NCBI RefSeq assembly: GCF_009857475.1
Contig: NZ_WWCJ01000025.1
Span: 20,672 to 84,671 of the forward strand
Reading direction: 5' to 3'
Length of the DNA stretch: 64,000 nucleotides
DNA from: Pseudoduganella guangdongensis
Lineage (GTDB): Bacteria > Pseudomonadota > Gammaproteobacteria > Burkholderiales > Burkholderiaceae_D
In this document: piece by piece, positions 16,426-24,340 of the stretch
Layout: each line of letters begins with the position of its first letter
Numbering within the stretch: position 1 is the stretch's first letter
Position numbers and translations under genes: made by a program
The notes under the pieces: model-generated
What the model was told of the DNA's origin: nothing
The model's input: only the letters and a program-made list of their open reading frames with translations
Databases searched by the model: none

Positions 16426-16839
16426 ATGACTTTGACTCCGGAATTGGCGGACGCAATCGCTATAAATTTCGTACTACCGATACTTTGTGTCTTTGACAAA
16501 GAAACATCCCAGCGAATTCAAGCAGACGTTGTGCTTATGTGCGCTGAGGGTGTGGCAAGGAGAGAAGTTCAATCGAACGTTAGTCCCTTGCCACCGACTG
16601 CAAAGGGGGAAGTTCGAATTGTGATTCGGGAGGCATATGACCAGGACTGCTTTAGTTTCGAACTCGAATCTATATACCAAGGAATTGCACCCGGAACAGG
16701 TTTTTCAGGAATTGCCGTTCGAGGGAAATTCAAATACTCGAATCGACAGTTTTCGGTTAAAGAGAGCGGGCGATCAAACCGATACAACGTTTGGACATGG
16801 TCAGATAAGTTCTGCCTTAAAGAACTAGGATTACTGTGA
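16426..16839 (+). CDS. Hypothetical protein, 137 aa
   Basis: Last gene of the array: MTLTPELADAIAINFVLPIL then a beta-rich body with REAYDQDCFSFELESIYQGI and a C-terminal WTWSDKF. Soluble, no signal peptide. Unknown family. It is followed by a GC-rich hairpin and then by the convergent, normal-GC glycosyltransferase gene, so it marks the right border of the island. Confidence 0.55.
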   Translation: MTLTPELADAIAINFVLPILCVFDKETSQRIQADVVLMCAEGVARREVQSNVSPLPPTAKGEVRIVIREAYDQDCFSFELESIYQGIAPGTGFSGIAVRGKFKYSNRQFSVKESGRSNRYNVWTWSDKFCLKELGLL

Positions 16840-16849
16840 GGGGCAGCAA

Positions 16850-16871
16850 CGGGGCGGAAGCGGCCGCCCCG
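16850..16871. terminator. GC-rich hairpin between convergent genes
   Basis: Eight-base stem CGGGGCGG / CCGCCCCG with a six-base loop. There is no T-tract on either side, so intrinsic termination is uncertain. Confidence 0.35.
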
Positions 16872-16897
16872 CTGGAAAGTAATCTCAGAGTGTGCGC

Positions 16898-18310
16898 TTA
16901 AAGATCGCGCTGCCAGGTCGCCTTGCGCGTCATTACGCCCCATTTGGCTTCACCGCCGCGCGCCCATTTGTACAGGCCGATCAGGCGCCACCAGCTGTTC
17001 AACTGGCGGTAGCCGAAATTCTCGACTACCACCACCGCCGCCAGCGTCAGCAACTGGCTGGCGCGCGGGTAGAGGTGGAAGGAAATCTCCTCCAGCAGCA
17101 AGCCGAAGGCCGACAGCAGGATGCCCAGGCCAATCGCCACAAACAGGAAGATGGCGAACGATTCCCACGATACCCAGCCCTGCCACCAGGCCACGGTCAT
17201 AAAGGCGTAGCCGAACAGCTCCACCACCGGCCCCAGCCACTCGAACAGGATGAAGAACGGCAAAGCCACCCAGCCCACCACGCCGCCGTGGCGACTGAAT
17301 ACCAGCCCCCAGTTGGCGGCGATGGTCTCGGACAGGCCGCGCTGCCAGCGGATGCGCTGGTTGCGCAGCACCTTGCGGTCTTCCGGCGCCTCGGTCCAGC
17401 ACACCGGGTCGGGCACGAATTCGATCTTGTAGGGGATGCCGCGCGAGCGCAGCTTGCGGTGCATGCGCACCACCAGTTCCATGTCTTCGCCGATCGCCTT
17501 CGGGTTGTAGCCGCCCACCGCCACCACGGTATCCTTGCGGAACAGGCCGAAGGCGCCGGAGATGATCAGCATGCCGTTGATGACCGACCAGCCAAGGCGC
17601 CCGAACATGAAAGCGCGCAGGTATTCCACCACCTGGAACAGCGCCCACGGGTTGCGCGGCATGCCGACCCGCGTCAGGAAGCCGCCGCGCACCTCGCAGC
17701 CGTTGGCAATGCGCACCGTGCCGCCGCTGGCCACCATCAGCGGGTCGCGCAGGAAGGGCCGCACCAGGCGCTGCAGGCTGTCGCGCTGCAGGATCGAATC
17801 GGCATCGACGCAGCAGAACAGCGGATAGCGGGCGGCGTTGACGCCGGCATTGGTGGAGTCGGCCTTGCCGCCGTTGACCTTGTCCACCACGCGCAGATTA
17901 GGGAAGCGCGTGGAGCGGTAAATGGCGCGCACCGGCTTGGTCTCAAGCTGGATGCGGTAAGCCTCGGGGAAAGGCACCAGTGCGAATTCATCGATCAGCA
18001 CTTGCAGGGTGCGGTCGCTGGAGCCGTCGTTGATGACGATGACTTCCATCTCGGAGTACGAGAGTTGCAGCATGGAGCGCACCGAGGTGGCGATGGTCGC
18101 TTCTTCGTTGAAGGCCGGCACCAGGATGCTGATCGGCGGTTCCAGCGCCGAATACACCTGCGGCAGGTCGTCCAGCACCGCCTCCTGCGAGCGGCGGCGC
18201 AAGGCGAACATGGCGAGGAAGTTCAGCATCAGGTAGCCGCCGTTCAGCAGCACGAAATACACCAGCACGCAGATCGTGACGACCTGCACCAGCTGTGGAT
18301 CGGGCGTCAT
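16898..18310 (-). CDS. Family 2 glycosyltransferase, PgaC/BcsA-like processive type
   Basis: A 470-residue inner-membrane glycosyltransferase. One TM helix is at residues 8-35. The GT-A domain carries ISILVPAFNEEATI, VINDGSSDRT, the DxD in VDADS, and GEDMEL, then QRIRWQRG (the QxxRW motif of processive synthases); about three further TM helices follow. This layout suits synthesis and export of a beta-linked polysaccharide such as poly-N-acetylglucosamine. ATG overlaps the stop of the HEAT-repeat gene, the last step in a four-gene operon. The actual sugar is unknown. Confidence 0.92.
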   Translation of the reverse strand: MTPDPQLVQVVTICVLVYFVLLNGGYLMLNFLAMFALRRRSQEAVLDDLPQVYSALEPPISILVPAFNEEATIATSVRSMLQLSYSEMEVIVINDGSSDRTLQVLIDEFALVPFPEAYRIQLETKPVRAIYRSTRFPNLRVVDKVNGGKADSTNAGVNAARYPLFCCVDADSILQRDSLQRLVRPFLRDPLMVASGGTVRIANGCEVRGGFLTRVGMPRNPWALFQVVEYLRAFMFGRLGWSVINGMLIISGAFGLFRKDTVVAVGGYNPKAIGEDMELVVRMHRKLRSRGIPYKIEFVPDPVCWTEAPEDRKVLRNQRIRWQRGLSETIAANWGLVFSRHGGVVGWVALPFFILFEWLGPVVELFGYAFMTVAWWQGWVSWESFAIFLFVAIGLGILLSAFGLLLEEISFHLYPRASQLLTLAAVVVVENFGYRQLNSWWRLIGLYKWARGGEAKWGVMTRKATWQRDL

Positions 18311-19350
18311 GCAACCTCCGCTTCGGCCTGGGCGATCATGTCGGCGGCGTAGCGGTCGCCGGCATTGCGTAGTTCATTCAATTCATCCTCCGACAAGAAT
18401 GGCAGCGCCAGCAGGGCCTGGGCGGCGCGGTAGCGCACCCACCACTGCGGGTCGGACAGCATGGCGCGCAGGCGCGCCACATCGTCGCGGTTGCCCAGCT
18501 CGCCCAGCGCGCGCACGGCCTGCACGCGGATGCGCCAGTCTTCGCTGCCCGCGTGGCCGCGCACATCTTCCAGCACGCCGGGCGCGCGCGCCAGGCGCAG
18601 CGCGGCCAGCACCACTTCCGCTTCGCCGCTGCCCAGGTAGCCGCGCAGCTGCAGCAGCGGCAGGTCCATGCGCAGCGCCGCCATCAGGCGCAGTGCTTGC
18701 GGCAGTTCGTCCTGCGCCAGCCGCACCAGCGCGTCGGCCAGCACCGGCTGCCATTCGGCGCGCGCGTTCTGCAGGATATTGGCCAGTTGCGACAGCGGCC
18801 AGTCTTCGCGCCGCAGCAACAGTGGCGCCAGCTCCTGCGCCGCGCGCGCGGCGTCGGTTTGCACCAGTGCCCACAGGGCGTGCACCGACAAGGCGCTGTC
18901 TTCGGCATGCGCGGCGCGCGCCAGCGCGGCCCACGATTCCTTGTCGCGCATGTGGCCCAGGGCCAGGATCGCCAGCAGGCGTTCGGCGCGGTTGCCGCGC
19001 ACGAGCAGCGTGCGCACCATGCGGTCGCAGCCCAGGCGGCGGGCGATGGCATTCAGTCCTTCACTGGCCTCGCCGCGCACGGCCTGCTGCAAGTGCAGCC
19101 ACAGTTTGATGAACAGGAGATTGTCGCGCGGCGCCAGGTCCGGCAGGTTGCCGATCGTTTCGCCGGCAATGGAGGCATTCAGCAAGGGGCGCCATTTCAA
19201 CGTCAGCAGCTGCTCGCGCCGCTGCTGCCGGCGCATGGAGAGGCGCAGCCAGATGATCTGCAGGCCGACCACGAGGGTCAGCCCAAAGGCGCCGACCCCG
19301 GTCCAGAAAGCCAGCAGCAGGTAGATGTCAGTAGGTGGCCTGTAATCCAA
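18307..19350 (-). CDS. Membrane-anchored HEAT-repeat protein
   Basis: One N-terminal TM helix (LLLAFWTGVGAFGLTLVVGL) is followed by a basic linker and about 280 residues of HEAT/armadillo-like helical repeats, clearest near the C-terminus (VQAVRALGELGNRDDVARL and MLSDPQWWVRYRAAQALLAL). HEAT solenoids bind other proteins, here presumably the glycosyltransferase encoded next. The start is uncertain: the frame is open to 19404, but TTG at 19350, inside the upstream gene and 6 bases after a GGGA, fits best. It overlaps the upstream barrel gene by 23 bases. Confidence 0.85.
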   Translation of the reverse strand: MDYRPPTDIYLLLAFWTGVGAFGLTLVVGLQIIWLRLSMRRQQRREQLLTLKWRPLLNASIAGETIGNLPDLAPRDNLLFIKLWLHLQQAVRGEASEGLNAIARRLGCDRMVRTLLVRGNRAERLLAILALGHMRDKESWAALARAAHAEDSALSVHALWALVQTDAARAAQELAPLLLRREDWPLSQLANILQNARAEWQPVLADALVRLAQDELPQALRLMAALRMDLPLLQLRGYLGSGEAEVVLAALRLARAPGVLEDVRGHAGSEDWRIRVQAVRALGELGNRDDVARLRAMLSDPQWWVRYRAAQALLALPFLSEDELNELRNAGDRYAADMIAQAEAEVA

Positions 19351-20107
19351 GGTTGATCCCGTTGCGCGTGTAGAAATCGCCCTGGCGGGTATGGCCCAGT
19401 GCATAAGTGACGGCCCAGCGCTGGTCCAGCCAGTGGCGCCCGGTCAATGCGGCCGAACGCACGCTGCCCAGGCGCGTCACGCCGCCGATATTGGCCGCTT
19501 CCTTACCGGCTGCCAGCGACAGGCCGACCGCACTGCGCTCGCCGTAATAATAGTTGGCGCGCAGTTCGCCGCTGTGCGCGGTGGCGCCAAGGGCGCGTGC
19601 GGCGCGCCAGGCGCCGGCAAAACTGTAGTTGCCGACATAGCGTTCCAGCATCAGCAGGCTCTGGTTGACGTGGGCGTCGTTGTAGCTGCTGCTGCGGCCG
19701 CCGCCGTGCACCAGCCAGCCCTTGGCGAATTCGTATTGCAAGGTGGCGCCCAGCGCGTGCCGTGCCAGGATCTGGTGGTCGCCGCTGGCCGTGCCGTCGA
19801 TGGAGGCGGTCAGCCGCTCCGACAGCGGCAAATCGGCGTTGGCGCTGAACTGGGTTTCGTGGATGCCGAAGCGCTCGATGCGCGTGGCGCCCAGGCCGAA
19901 GCCGGAGCGCGGCGCCAGTTGGTGGCGCAGGGTCAGCGCGGTTTCGTGCCAGTCGGCGCGCGGGCCGGTCAGCTTGTCGATGCCGTGGCTGATGCCGACC
20001 GTGGTCTCGGCGGCGCGCGCCGGCGCGGCGCCGGCCAAAAGTGCCAATGCGGCCAAGGCGGACAGCGCGGCAGGCCCCGCCACAACGCCGGGATTGGCGC
20101 ACTTCAT
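19328..20107 (-). CDS. YaiO-family outer-membrane beta-barrel protein
   Basis: A 259-residue protein with a signal peptide (cleavage near PARA-AE, about residue 33). The body is amphipathic beta strands of the YaiO type (GFGLGATRIERFGIHETQFS, LMLERYVGNYSFAGAWR, ANYYYGERS) and it ends in an aromatic residue (GLQATY), usual for outer-membrane barrels. It probably provides the exit pore for the polysaccharide made by the GT2 protein. ATGA overlap with the response regulator upstream. Confidence 0.88.
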   Translation of the reverse strand: MKCANPGVVAGPAALSALAALALLAGAAPARAAETTVGISHGIDKLTGPRADWHETALTLRHQLAPRSGFGLGATRIERFGIHETQFSANADLPLSERLTASIDGTASGDHQILARHALGATLQYEFAKGWLVHGGGRSSSYNDAHVNQSLLMLERYVGNYSFAGAWRAARALGATAHSGELRANYYYGERSAVGLSLAAGKEAANIGGVTRLGSVRSAALTGRHWLDQRWAVTYALGHTRQGDFYTRNGINLGLQATY

Positions 20108-20487
20108 GCCTGCTCCTTCAGGTGGCGGCGCACGCGCGCCAGCAGCTCATTGGGCTGGAATGGCTTGACCACGTAATCGTTGGCGCCCGCGTCGAGCGCG
20201 CGCACGATGTCTTTTTCGGTGTGTTTGGCGGTCAGCATGACAATCGGCACGTCCTGCCAACCGTCGCGGGCGCGGATGATGCGAACCACCTCGAAGCCGT
20301 CAAGGTATGGGAGCATTACATCCAGCAGCACCAGCGACGGCGGGGTGCTGCTGCCCTCGACAGCCTGGCGCGCGGCCAGCCCGTCGCCGGCAAGCGTGGT
20401 TTGATAGCCTTGCCGTTGCAGGATAAAAGTCAGGATTTGGCCAATATGTTCGTCGTCTTCAATAATCAGGATCGAGGTATCGGTCAT
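20104..20487 (-). CDS. Single-domain response regulator
   Basis: A 127-residue receiver domain with no output domain. Acidic pocket ILIIEDDEH, phospho-accepting Asp in LVLLDVMLP, Thr/Ala switch in VMLTAKH and Lys in VVKPFQPN are all present, so it should be phosphorylated. It is the first gene of the operon with YaiO, HEAT and GT2 genes, which suggests control of polysaccharide output by protein contact rather than transcription. No cognate kinase is adjacent. Confidence 0.94.
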   Translation of the reverse strand: MTDTSILIIEDDEHIGQILTFILQRQGYQTTLAGDGLAARQAVEGSSTPPSLVLLDVMLPYLDGFEVVRIIRARDGWQDVPIVMLTAKHTEKDIVRALDAGANDYVVKPFQPNELLARVRRHLKEQA

Positions 20488-20498
20488 ATGTCTCAGGT

Positions 20499-20729
20499 CT
20501 ATTGCGCGTCAAATTCAGCGGCGGCCTTGGCCGACCACAGCGCCTCATTATAGGTCGCAAACGGAATATCGTAGCGCTCAATCGAGCCGTCCTCGCCGAT
20601 GAAACAAGTCCACCATCCCGCCGGGTCGGGCACCAGGGCAATGTCGCGCGGTTTGCAGTGTTCTTGCAAGTCGTCGCCCGCCTCCAGGGTGACGATGCGG
20701 GTCTTCCGATGCCGGATCAGGGTGGCCAT
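20499..20729 (-). CDS. Hypothetical protein, 76 aa
   Basis: Small soluble protein starting MATLIRHRKTRIVTLEAGDD, with a WWTCFIGEDGSIERYDIPF segment and a closing helix NEALWSAKAAAEF. The ATG at 20729 is preceded by GGAGAATGCGCC. It sits 11 bases upstream of the response-regulator gene, so it is probably the first gene of that operon. Similar short proteins are common next to signalling genes in this family by memory; no function known. Confidence 0.65.
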   Translation of the reverse strand: MATLIRHRKTRIVTLEAGDDLQEHCKPRDIALVPDPAGWWTCFIGEDGSIERYDIPFATYNEALWSAKAAAEFDAQ

Positions 20730-20781
20730 GGCGCATTCTCCTGTTGGTTGATGCAACCATTGTAATGCAGGCCGCGCGCGC

Positions 20782-21678
20782 TCAGCCTGCTCCCAGGCGT
20801 TGGCGCAGAAAGTCGATAAACAGCCGGGTACGCGCCGGCAAATGGCGTGTTTCCGTCAGTGCGTGCACCAGGATTGGCTCCATTTGCCAGTCCGGCAGGA
20901 CGCGCTGCAAACGCCCGGCCTGCACTTCCTGGCTAGCCAGGAGCGGGTCCAGTGCCGAGACGCACAGGCCATTGGCCGCAAACGACATGCTGAGCGCCGC
21001 GCTATTGGTGGCGTAGCGCGCGTGAGCCGCGACTTCCACCGCCTCCCCGTCACGGTATAGCGTGCGCCACAGGTCGGGCAGGCGGCTGGCGAAGGAGCGC
21101 CCGCACAAGGTATGCCGCACCAGGTCGCAAGCATGCTCCAAGGGCGGCATCCGTCGCAGGTACTCGGGCGAGGCATAGAGGAAGCGCGGCATATTGACGA
21201 TGCGCCGCACCACCAGCGTGGACGGCGCGGTGGGCGCCTGTCCCATGCGGATCGCCAGGTCGAACGGCTCCGACTGCAAGTCCACGGTGCGCGAGGAAAT
21301 GTCGAACTCCATCTTGATGTCGGGGTACATGTCGGCGAATTCGCCCAGTACCGGCGCCAGGTAGCCCATGCCGAAACTCGAAGTCATGGACACGCGCAGG
21401 ATGCCGGCCGGCTTTTCCGACCAGTCGAGCAAAGCTTCGTGGGCGCTCAGCGCCTCCTCCACAATGCCCTGGCAGCGCTTGAAATACGCTTCGCCCGCTT
21501 CGGTCAGCTCGACCTTGCGGGTGGAACGGTGCAGCAGGCGCAGGCCGATGGCCTTTTCCAGTTCGGCGATATTGCGCGACAGCGTCGAATTCGACATGTC
21601 CAGCGCCTCGGCGGCGGCGCGGAAGCTCTTGCGCTTGGCCACCTCGACGAACAGGCGCATATGGTGCAGTACATCCAT
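20782..21678 (-). CDS. LysR-family transcriptional regulator
   Basis: A 298-residue LysR protein: winged helix MRLFVEVAKRKSFRAAAEAL, recognition helix NSTLSRNIAELEKAIG, then RLLHRSTRKVELTEAG. The effector domain starts near residue 90 (GILRVSMTSSFGMGYLAPVL). It belongs to the CrgA/YafC-like subgroup. The lldD-type gene ahead of it runs in the same direction with 155 bases between, so it could regulate that gene or the small frame at 21785. Confidence 0.93.
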   Translation of the reverse strand: MDVLHHMRLFVEVAKRKSFRAAAEALDMSNSTLSRNIAELEKAIGLRLLHRSTRKVELTEAGEAYFKRCQGIVEEALSAHEALLDWSEKPAGILRVSMTSSFGMGYLAPVLGEFADMYPDIKMEFDISSRTVDLQSEPFDLAIRMGQAPTAPSTLVVRRIVNMPRFLYASPEYLRRMPPLEHACDLVRHTLCGRSFASRLPDLWRTLYRDGEAVEVAAHARYATNSAALSMSFAANGLCVSALDPLLASQEVQAGRLQRVLPDWQMEPILVHALTETRHLPARTRLFIDFLRQRLGAG

Positions 21679-21784
21679 TCATTGCTCCATTTTTGGGATA
21701 CTCAATCCAATTATAAGCATTTATCCCAGGAATGAATCAGCTCACAATGCGTCTACTTCAACCTTTGGCAGAAAGGAAACGCAA

Positions 21785-21859
21785 ATGGATAACTTTGTAG
21801 AAGAACTGTGCAAGCTTCTGGCCGGCCTGGTATTCAGGGCAGGAGGATCTCCCGGCTGA
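21785..21859 (+). CDS. Very short ORF (24 aa) with strong ribosome binding site
   Basis: MDNFVEELCKLLAGLVFRAG plus four residues, preceded by AGAAAGGAAACGCAA. It runs into the 3' end of the lldD-type gene on the other strand. It is divergent from the LysR gene, the position where a LysR target normally begins, so it may be a truncated remnant of one or a tiny peptide. Coding status is uncertain. Confidence 0.25.
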   Translation: MDNFVEELCKLLAGLVFRAGGSPG

Positions 21860-22970
21860 CGTGCTGGATATCGCGCTTGCCGCAAAAGGCCATCGTGATA
21901 TCCAGTTCGTTGCGGATAATCTCGAGGCAGCGCGTCACGCCCGCCTCGCCCAGCGCCCCCAGTCCGTACAGGAAGGGGCGCCCGATATACACGCCGCGCG
22001 CGCCCAGCGCCACGGCGCGCAGCACATCCTGGCCGGAGCGCACGCCGCCGTCCATATGGATTTCGATGTCTTTGCCGGCCGCCTCCACAATGCCGGGCAG
22101 CGCGGCGATGGAAGATGGCGCGCCATCCAGTTGCCGGCCGCCGTGGTTGGACACGATCAGCGCGTCGGCGCCCGAGTTCGCGGCCAGGCGTGCATCCTCG
22201 GCATCCATGATGCCCTTGATAATCAACTTGCCGCCCCAGCGCTGCTTGATCCACTCCACATCGTTCCACGACAGGCCGGGATCGAACTGCTGGCTGGTCC
22301 AGGAAGACAGCGAAGACATGTCGGACACCGATTTCGCATGCCCGACGATATTGCCAAAGCTGCGGCGCCGCGTGCCCAGCATGCCCAGGCACCAGCGCGG
22401 CTTGCTAGCCATGTTGAGCAGATTGGCCAGGGTCAGGCGCGGCGGCGCCGACAGGCCGTTGCGCAAATCCTTGTGGCGCTGGCCCAGCACCTGCAAATCC
22501 AGCGTCAGCACCAGCGCCGAGCAGCGCGCCGCCCTGGCGCGTTCGATCAGGCGCTCGATGAAATCGCGGTCTTTCATCACGTAGAGCTGGAACCAGAAGG
22601 GTTTGCTGGTGTGCGCCGCCACATCCTCGATCGAGCAGATACTCATGGTCGAGAGCGTAAAGGGGATGCCGAATTTCTCCGCCGCGCGGGCCGCCAGGAT
22701 TTCGCCGTCGGCGTGCTGCATGCCGGTCAGGCCGGTGGGCGCGATCGCCACCGGCATCGACACTTCCTGCCCCGCCATGGTGCTGCGCAAGGAGCGGTTG
22801 TTCATATCCACCGCCACGCGCTGGCGGAATTTCAGCTTGCCGAAGTCTTCCTCGTTGGCGCGGTAGGTGGATTCGGTCCAGGAGCCGGAGTCGGCGTAGT
22901 CATAGAACATGCGCGGTACGCGGCGCTTGGCCAGCAGGCGCAGGTCTTCGATGCAAGTGATGAGTGTCAT
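21834..22970 (-). CDS. lldD: FMN-dependent alpha-hydroxy-acid oxidase (L-lactate dehydrogenase LldD type)
   Basis: A 378-residue TIM-barrel flavoenzyme oxidising L-2-hydroxy acids, probably L-lactate to pyruvate, with electrons passed to quinone. Family marks are the early YDYADSGSWTE, IAPTGLTGMQHADGE, TLSTMSICSIEDVA, the catalytic His and Arg in SNHGGRQLDGA, and MDGGVRSGQDVLRA. Length is typical of LldD (about 380). Glycolate or mandelate oxidases share this fold, so the substrate is inferred. Confidence 0.9.
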   Translation of the reverse strand: MTLITCIEDLRLLAKRRVPRMFYDYADSGSWTESTYRANEEDFGKLKFRQRVAVDMNNRSLRSTMAGQEVSMPVAIAPTGLTGMQHADGEILAARAAEKFGIPFTLSTMSICSIEDVAAHTSKPFWFQLYVMKDRDFIERLIERARAARCSALVLTLDLQVLGQRHKDLRNGLSAPPRLTLANLLNMASKPRWCLGMLGTRRRSFGNIVGHAKSVSDMSSLSSWTSQQFDPGLSWNDVEWIKQRWGGKLIIKGIMDAEDARLAANSGADALIVSNHGGRQLDGAPSSIAALPGIVEAAGKDIEIHMDGGVRSGQDVLRAVALGARGVYIGRPFLYGLGALGEAGVTRCLEIIRNELDITMAFCGKRDIQHVSREILLP

Positions 22971-23112
22971 TCCTGCATATTAACGCAGGAATTGCACCAC
23001 GGCAGCGATATGGGTTGCGTTGACCATGGTTTGAACGGTGATGATGCCTAGCGCTGCGCGATGTCGGCTTTGCTGGCCATTTCATGACGAAGCTGGGCGA
23101 ACTTGAGACAGG

Positions 23113-23547
23113 TCAGCGGCGGGGCTGGATGTCCTTGTAGAACCAGTCGTCCAGCATCTGCTTCTCGTGGCTGTACATGTCGCTGCCGTAGCGGTTCACA
23201 GTCATCAGGTAGCTGGGATTGGACAGGTGGCGTTCGCCGCTGCCGAGCACGCGGCCATCCTGCTCGATGCTGTAGCGCAGGTGCAGGCGCGGCCAGTCGG
23301 CCTGGCCTTTCAGCACGCGGATATCGCGCACCGCCACGCGCGGGAATTCGTCGCCCGCCAGGTCGATATCGAGGAAATCGACCTTCAGCGCCTGCCCGGC
23401 CGGCAGTTTGGCGGCCAACTGGTCCAAATGCTCGCGGAACTGGTACTCCATGTTCTCGCGGTCGCGGAAATTGTGCGGTACATCGGTCATCTTGCCGGGA
23501 TCGGCAAAAGTCACGGTGGCGGCGGTGGCAAGGATCAAGGTCAGCAT
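23113..23547 (-). CDS. DUF3016-family periplasmic protein
   Basis: A 144-residue protein with a short signal peptide (MLTLILATAATVTFA). The mature part has DIDLAGDEF and then IRVLKGQADWPRLHLRYSIE and HEKQMLDDWFYKDI, the hallmarks I associate with DUF3016. Function unknown. The ATG was chosen because the longer open frame runs through the tRNA genes. It lies about 65 bases downstream of the tRNA cluster and is separated from it by a strong terminator. Confidence 0.75.
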   Translation of the reverse strand: MLTLILATAATVTFADPGKMTDVPHNFRDRENMEYQFREHLDQLAAKLPAGQALKVDFLDIDLAGDEFPRVAVRDIRVLKGQADWPRLHLRYSIEQDGRVLGSGERHLSNPSYLMTVNRYGSDMYSHEKQMLDDWFYKDIQPRR

Positions 23548-23572
23548 GGCTAAAGTATAGCGCCGCCAAAGG

Positions 23573-23608
23573 AAAAAGGGTCCAGACCTTCCGGTATGGA
23601 CCCTTTTA
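23573..23608 (-). terminator. Intrinsic terminator of the tRNA-Arg cluster
   Basis: Seven-base stem GGGTCCA / TGGACCC (23578-23584 and 23597-23603), then TTTTT in the minus direction. On the plus side there is TTTT as well, so it is effectively bidirectional. Confidence 0.8.
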
Positions 23609-23611
23609 ATT

Positions 23612-23688
23612 TGGTGCGGCTGGCAGGAATCGAACCCACGACCCCTTGGTTCGTAGCCAAGTACTCTATCCAGCTGAGCTACAGCCGC
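23612..23688 (-). tRNA. tRNA-Arg (anticodon ACG), copy 3 of 3 in transcript order
   Basis: A 77-base cloverleaf starting GCGGCTGTAGCTCAGCTGGA. Anticodon stem CTTGG/CCAAG encloses loop CTACGAA, giving anticodon ACG (reads CGU, and CGC/CGA once deaminated to inosine). TpsiC arm GGGTTCGATTCC is present and CCA is encoded. Confidence 0.97.
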
Positions 23689-23738
23689 AAAACTTACTTC
23701 AACCACCGCCCGACGGCGATGGGGACCTACTGAAATTC

Positions 23739-23815
23739 TGGTGCGGCTGGCAGGAATCGAACCCACGACCCCTTGGTTCGTAGCCAAGTACTCTATCCAG
23801 CTGAGCTACAGCCGC
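23739..23815 (-). tRNA. tRNA-Arg (anticodon ACG), copy 2 of 3
   Basis: Identical in sequence to the other two copies over all 77 bases, including the encoded CCA. Spacer of 50 bases to the next copy. Confidence 0.97.
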
Positions 23816-23907
23816 AAAAACTTCATTATAACAGTCAGTTATGAAAACCCACAACTTCCTGCTTAACCCCTCGCTCGACAGCGTGGGGCACAACACTTAC
23901 TAAATTC

Positions 23908-23984
23908 TGGTGCGGCTGGCAGGAATCGAACCCACGACCCCTTGGTTCGTAGCCAAGTACTCTATCCAGCTGAGCTACAGCCGC
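23908..23984 (-). tRNA. tRNA-Arg (anticodon ACG), copy 1 of 3
   Basis: First copy after the promoter; identical 77-base cloverleaf. The spacer to copy 2 is 92 bases and differs from the other spacer, so only the tRNA units were duplicated or kept identical. Confidence 0.97.
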
Positions 23985-24001
23985 TTAAACAGCGAAGCAG
24001 G

Positions 24002-24030
24002 ATTATATCGCATGAATTTCGTTTTGGAAA
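24002..24030 (-). promoter_or_regulatory. Predicted sigma70 promoter of the tRNA-Arg cluster
   Basis: In the minus direction a perfect TATAAT (24007-24002) lies 17 bases after TTTCCA (24030-24025), about 18 bases before the first tRNA base. Confidence 0.65.
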
Positions 24031-24307
24031 GCTTACTTACTGCTTAACTTTCCGTGCCGAAACCGGCGTTTCCCACTCTTTACTGCTCCCATTCACACAG
24101 TTCACCGTGCAAAGGAGGCAGAATTATAAGGGCGTGTTTTGCGCTTGTCCAGTCCCGCGAAACAGTTTTCATTCATTGCTTTCTCGACATTATTACTTCA
24201 TTCATGAAACGCATTTCTCTCATCATGAATGAAAATTGGATTTTGATGCCGCAAAGCAGCATCATTACTCCTGTCTCCTCTATTCTCCTCCAAGGAAATA
24301 GAATTCG

Positions 24308-24334
24308 GGCCCGCCAATCGCGGGCCTTTTTTTT
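24308..24334 (+). terminator. Strong intrinsic terminator without an upstream gene
   Basis: Stem GGCCCGC / GCGGGCC with loop CAATC, then eight T. It lies about 80 bases before the PAS-REC gene, so it could also act as an attenuator in that gene's leader. Confidence 0.75.
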
Positions 24335-24340
24335 GCCCAA

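Larger units (their letters stand above)
11501..16839 (+). other. Cassette-like array of ten orphan genes with junction repeats
   Basis: Ten small genes, all on the plus strand, lie head to tail with no operon overlaps. Their base composition and codon use are visibly less GC-rich than the flanking genes. Eight junctions carry a short repeat centred on CGGCCA(A/T), usually 0-15 bases after a stop codon; two more junctions carry only a weak likeness. No integrase, transposase or toxin is present within the array. This looks like serial acquisition of gene-plus-repeat units. The mechanism is unknown, and integron attC core sites were not found. Confidence 0.6.

Noticed and set aside
11501..16839. 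Integron gene-cassette array
   Set aside because: The junction repeats lack the attC core sites (RYYYAAC and GTTRRRY), are too short, and no tyrosine integrase gene is in the window.
23103..23609. Plus-strand ORF of 168 codons over the DUF3016 gene
   Set aside because: Cys/Arg/Ser-rich translation without signal or domain; the minus-strand frame has a signal peptide and DUF3016 motifs.
23612..23984. CRISPR-like direct repeats
   Set aside because: The three repeated 77-base units fold as tRNA-Arg with anticodon ACG and encoded CCA; spacing is irregular and no cas genes are present.
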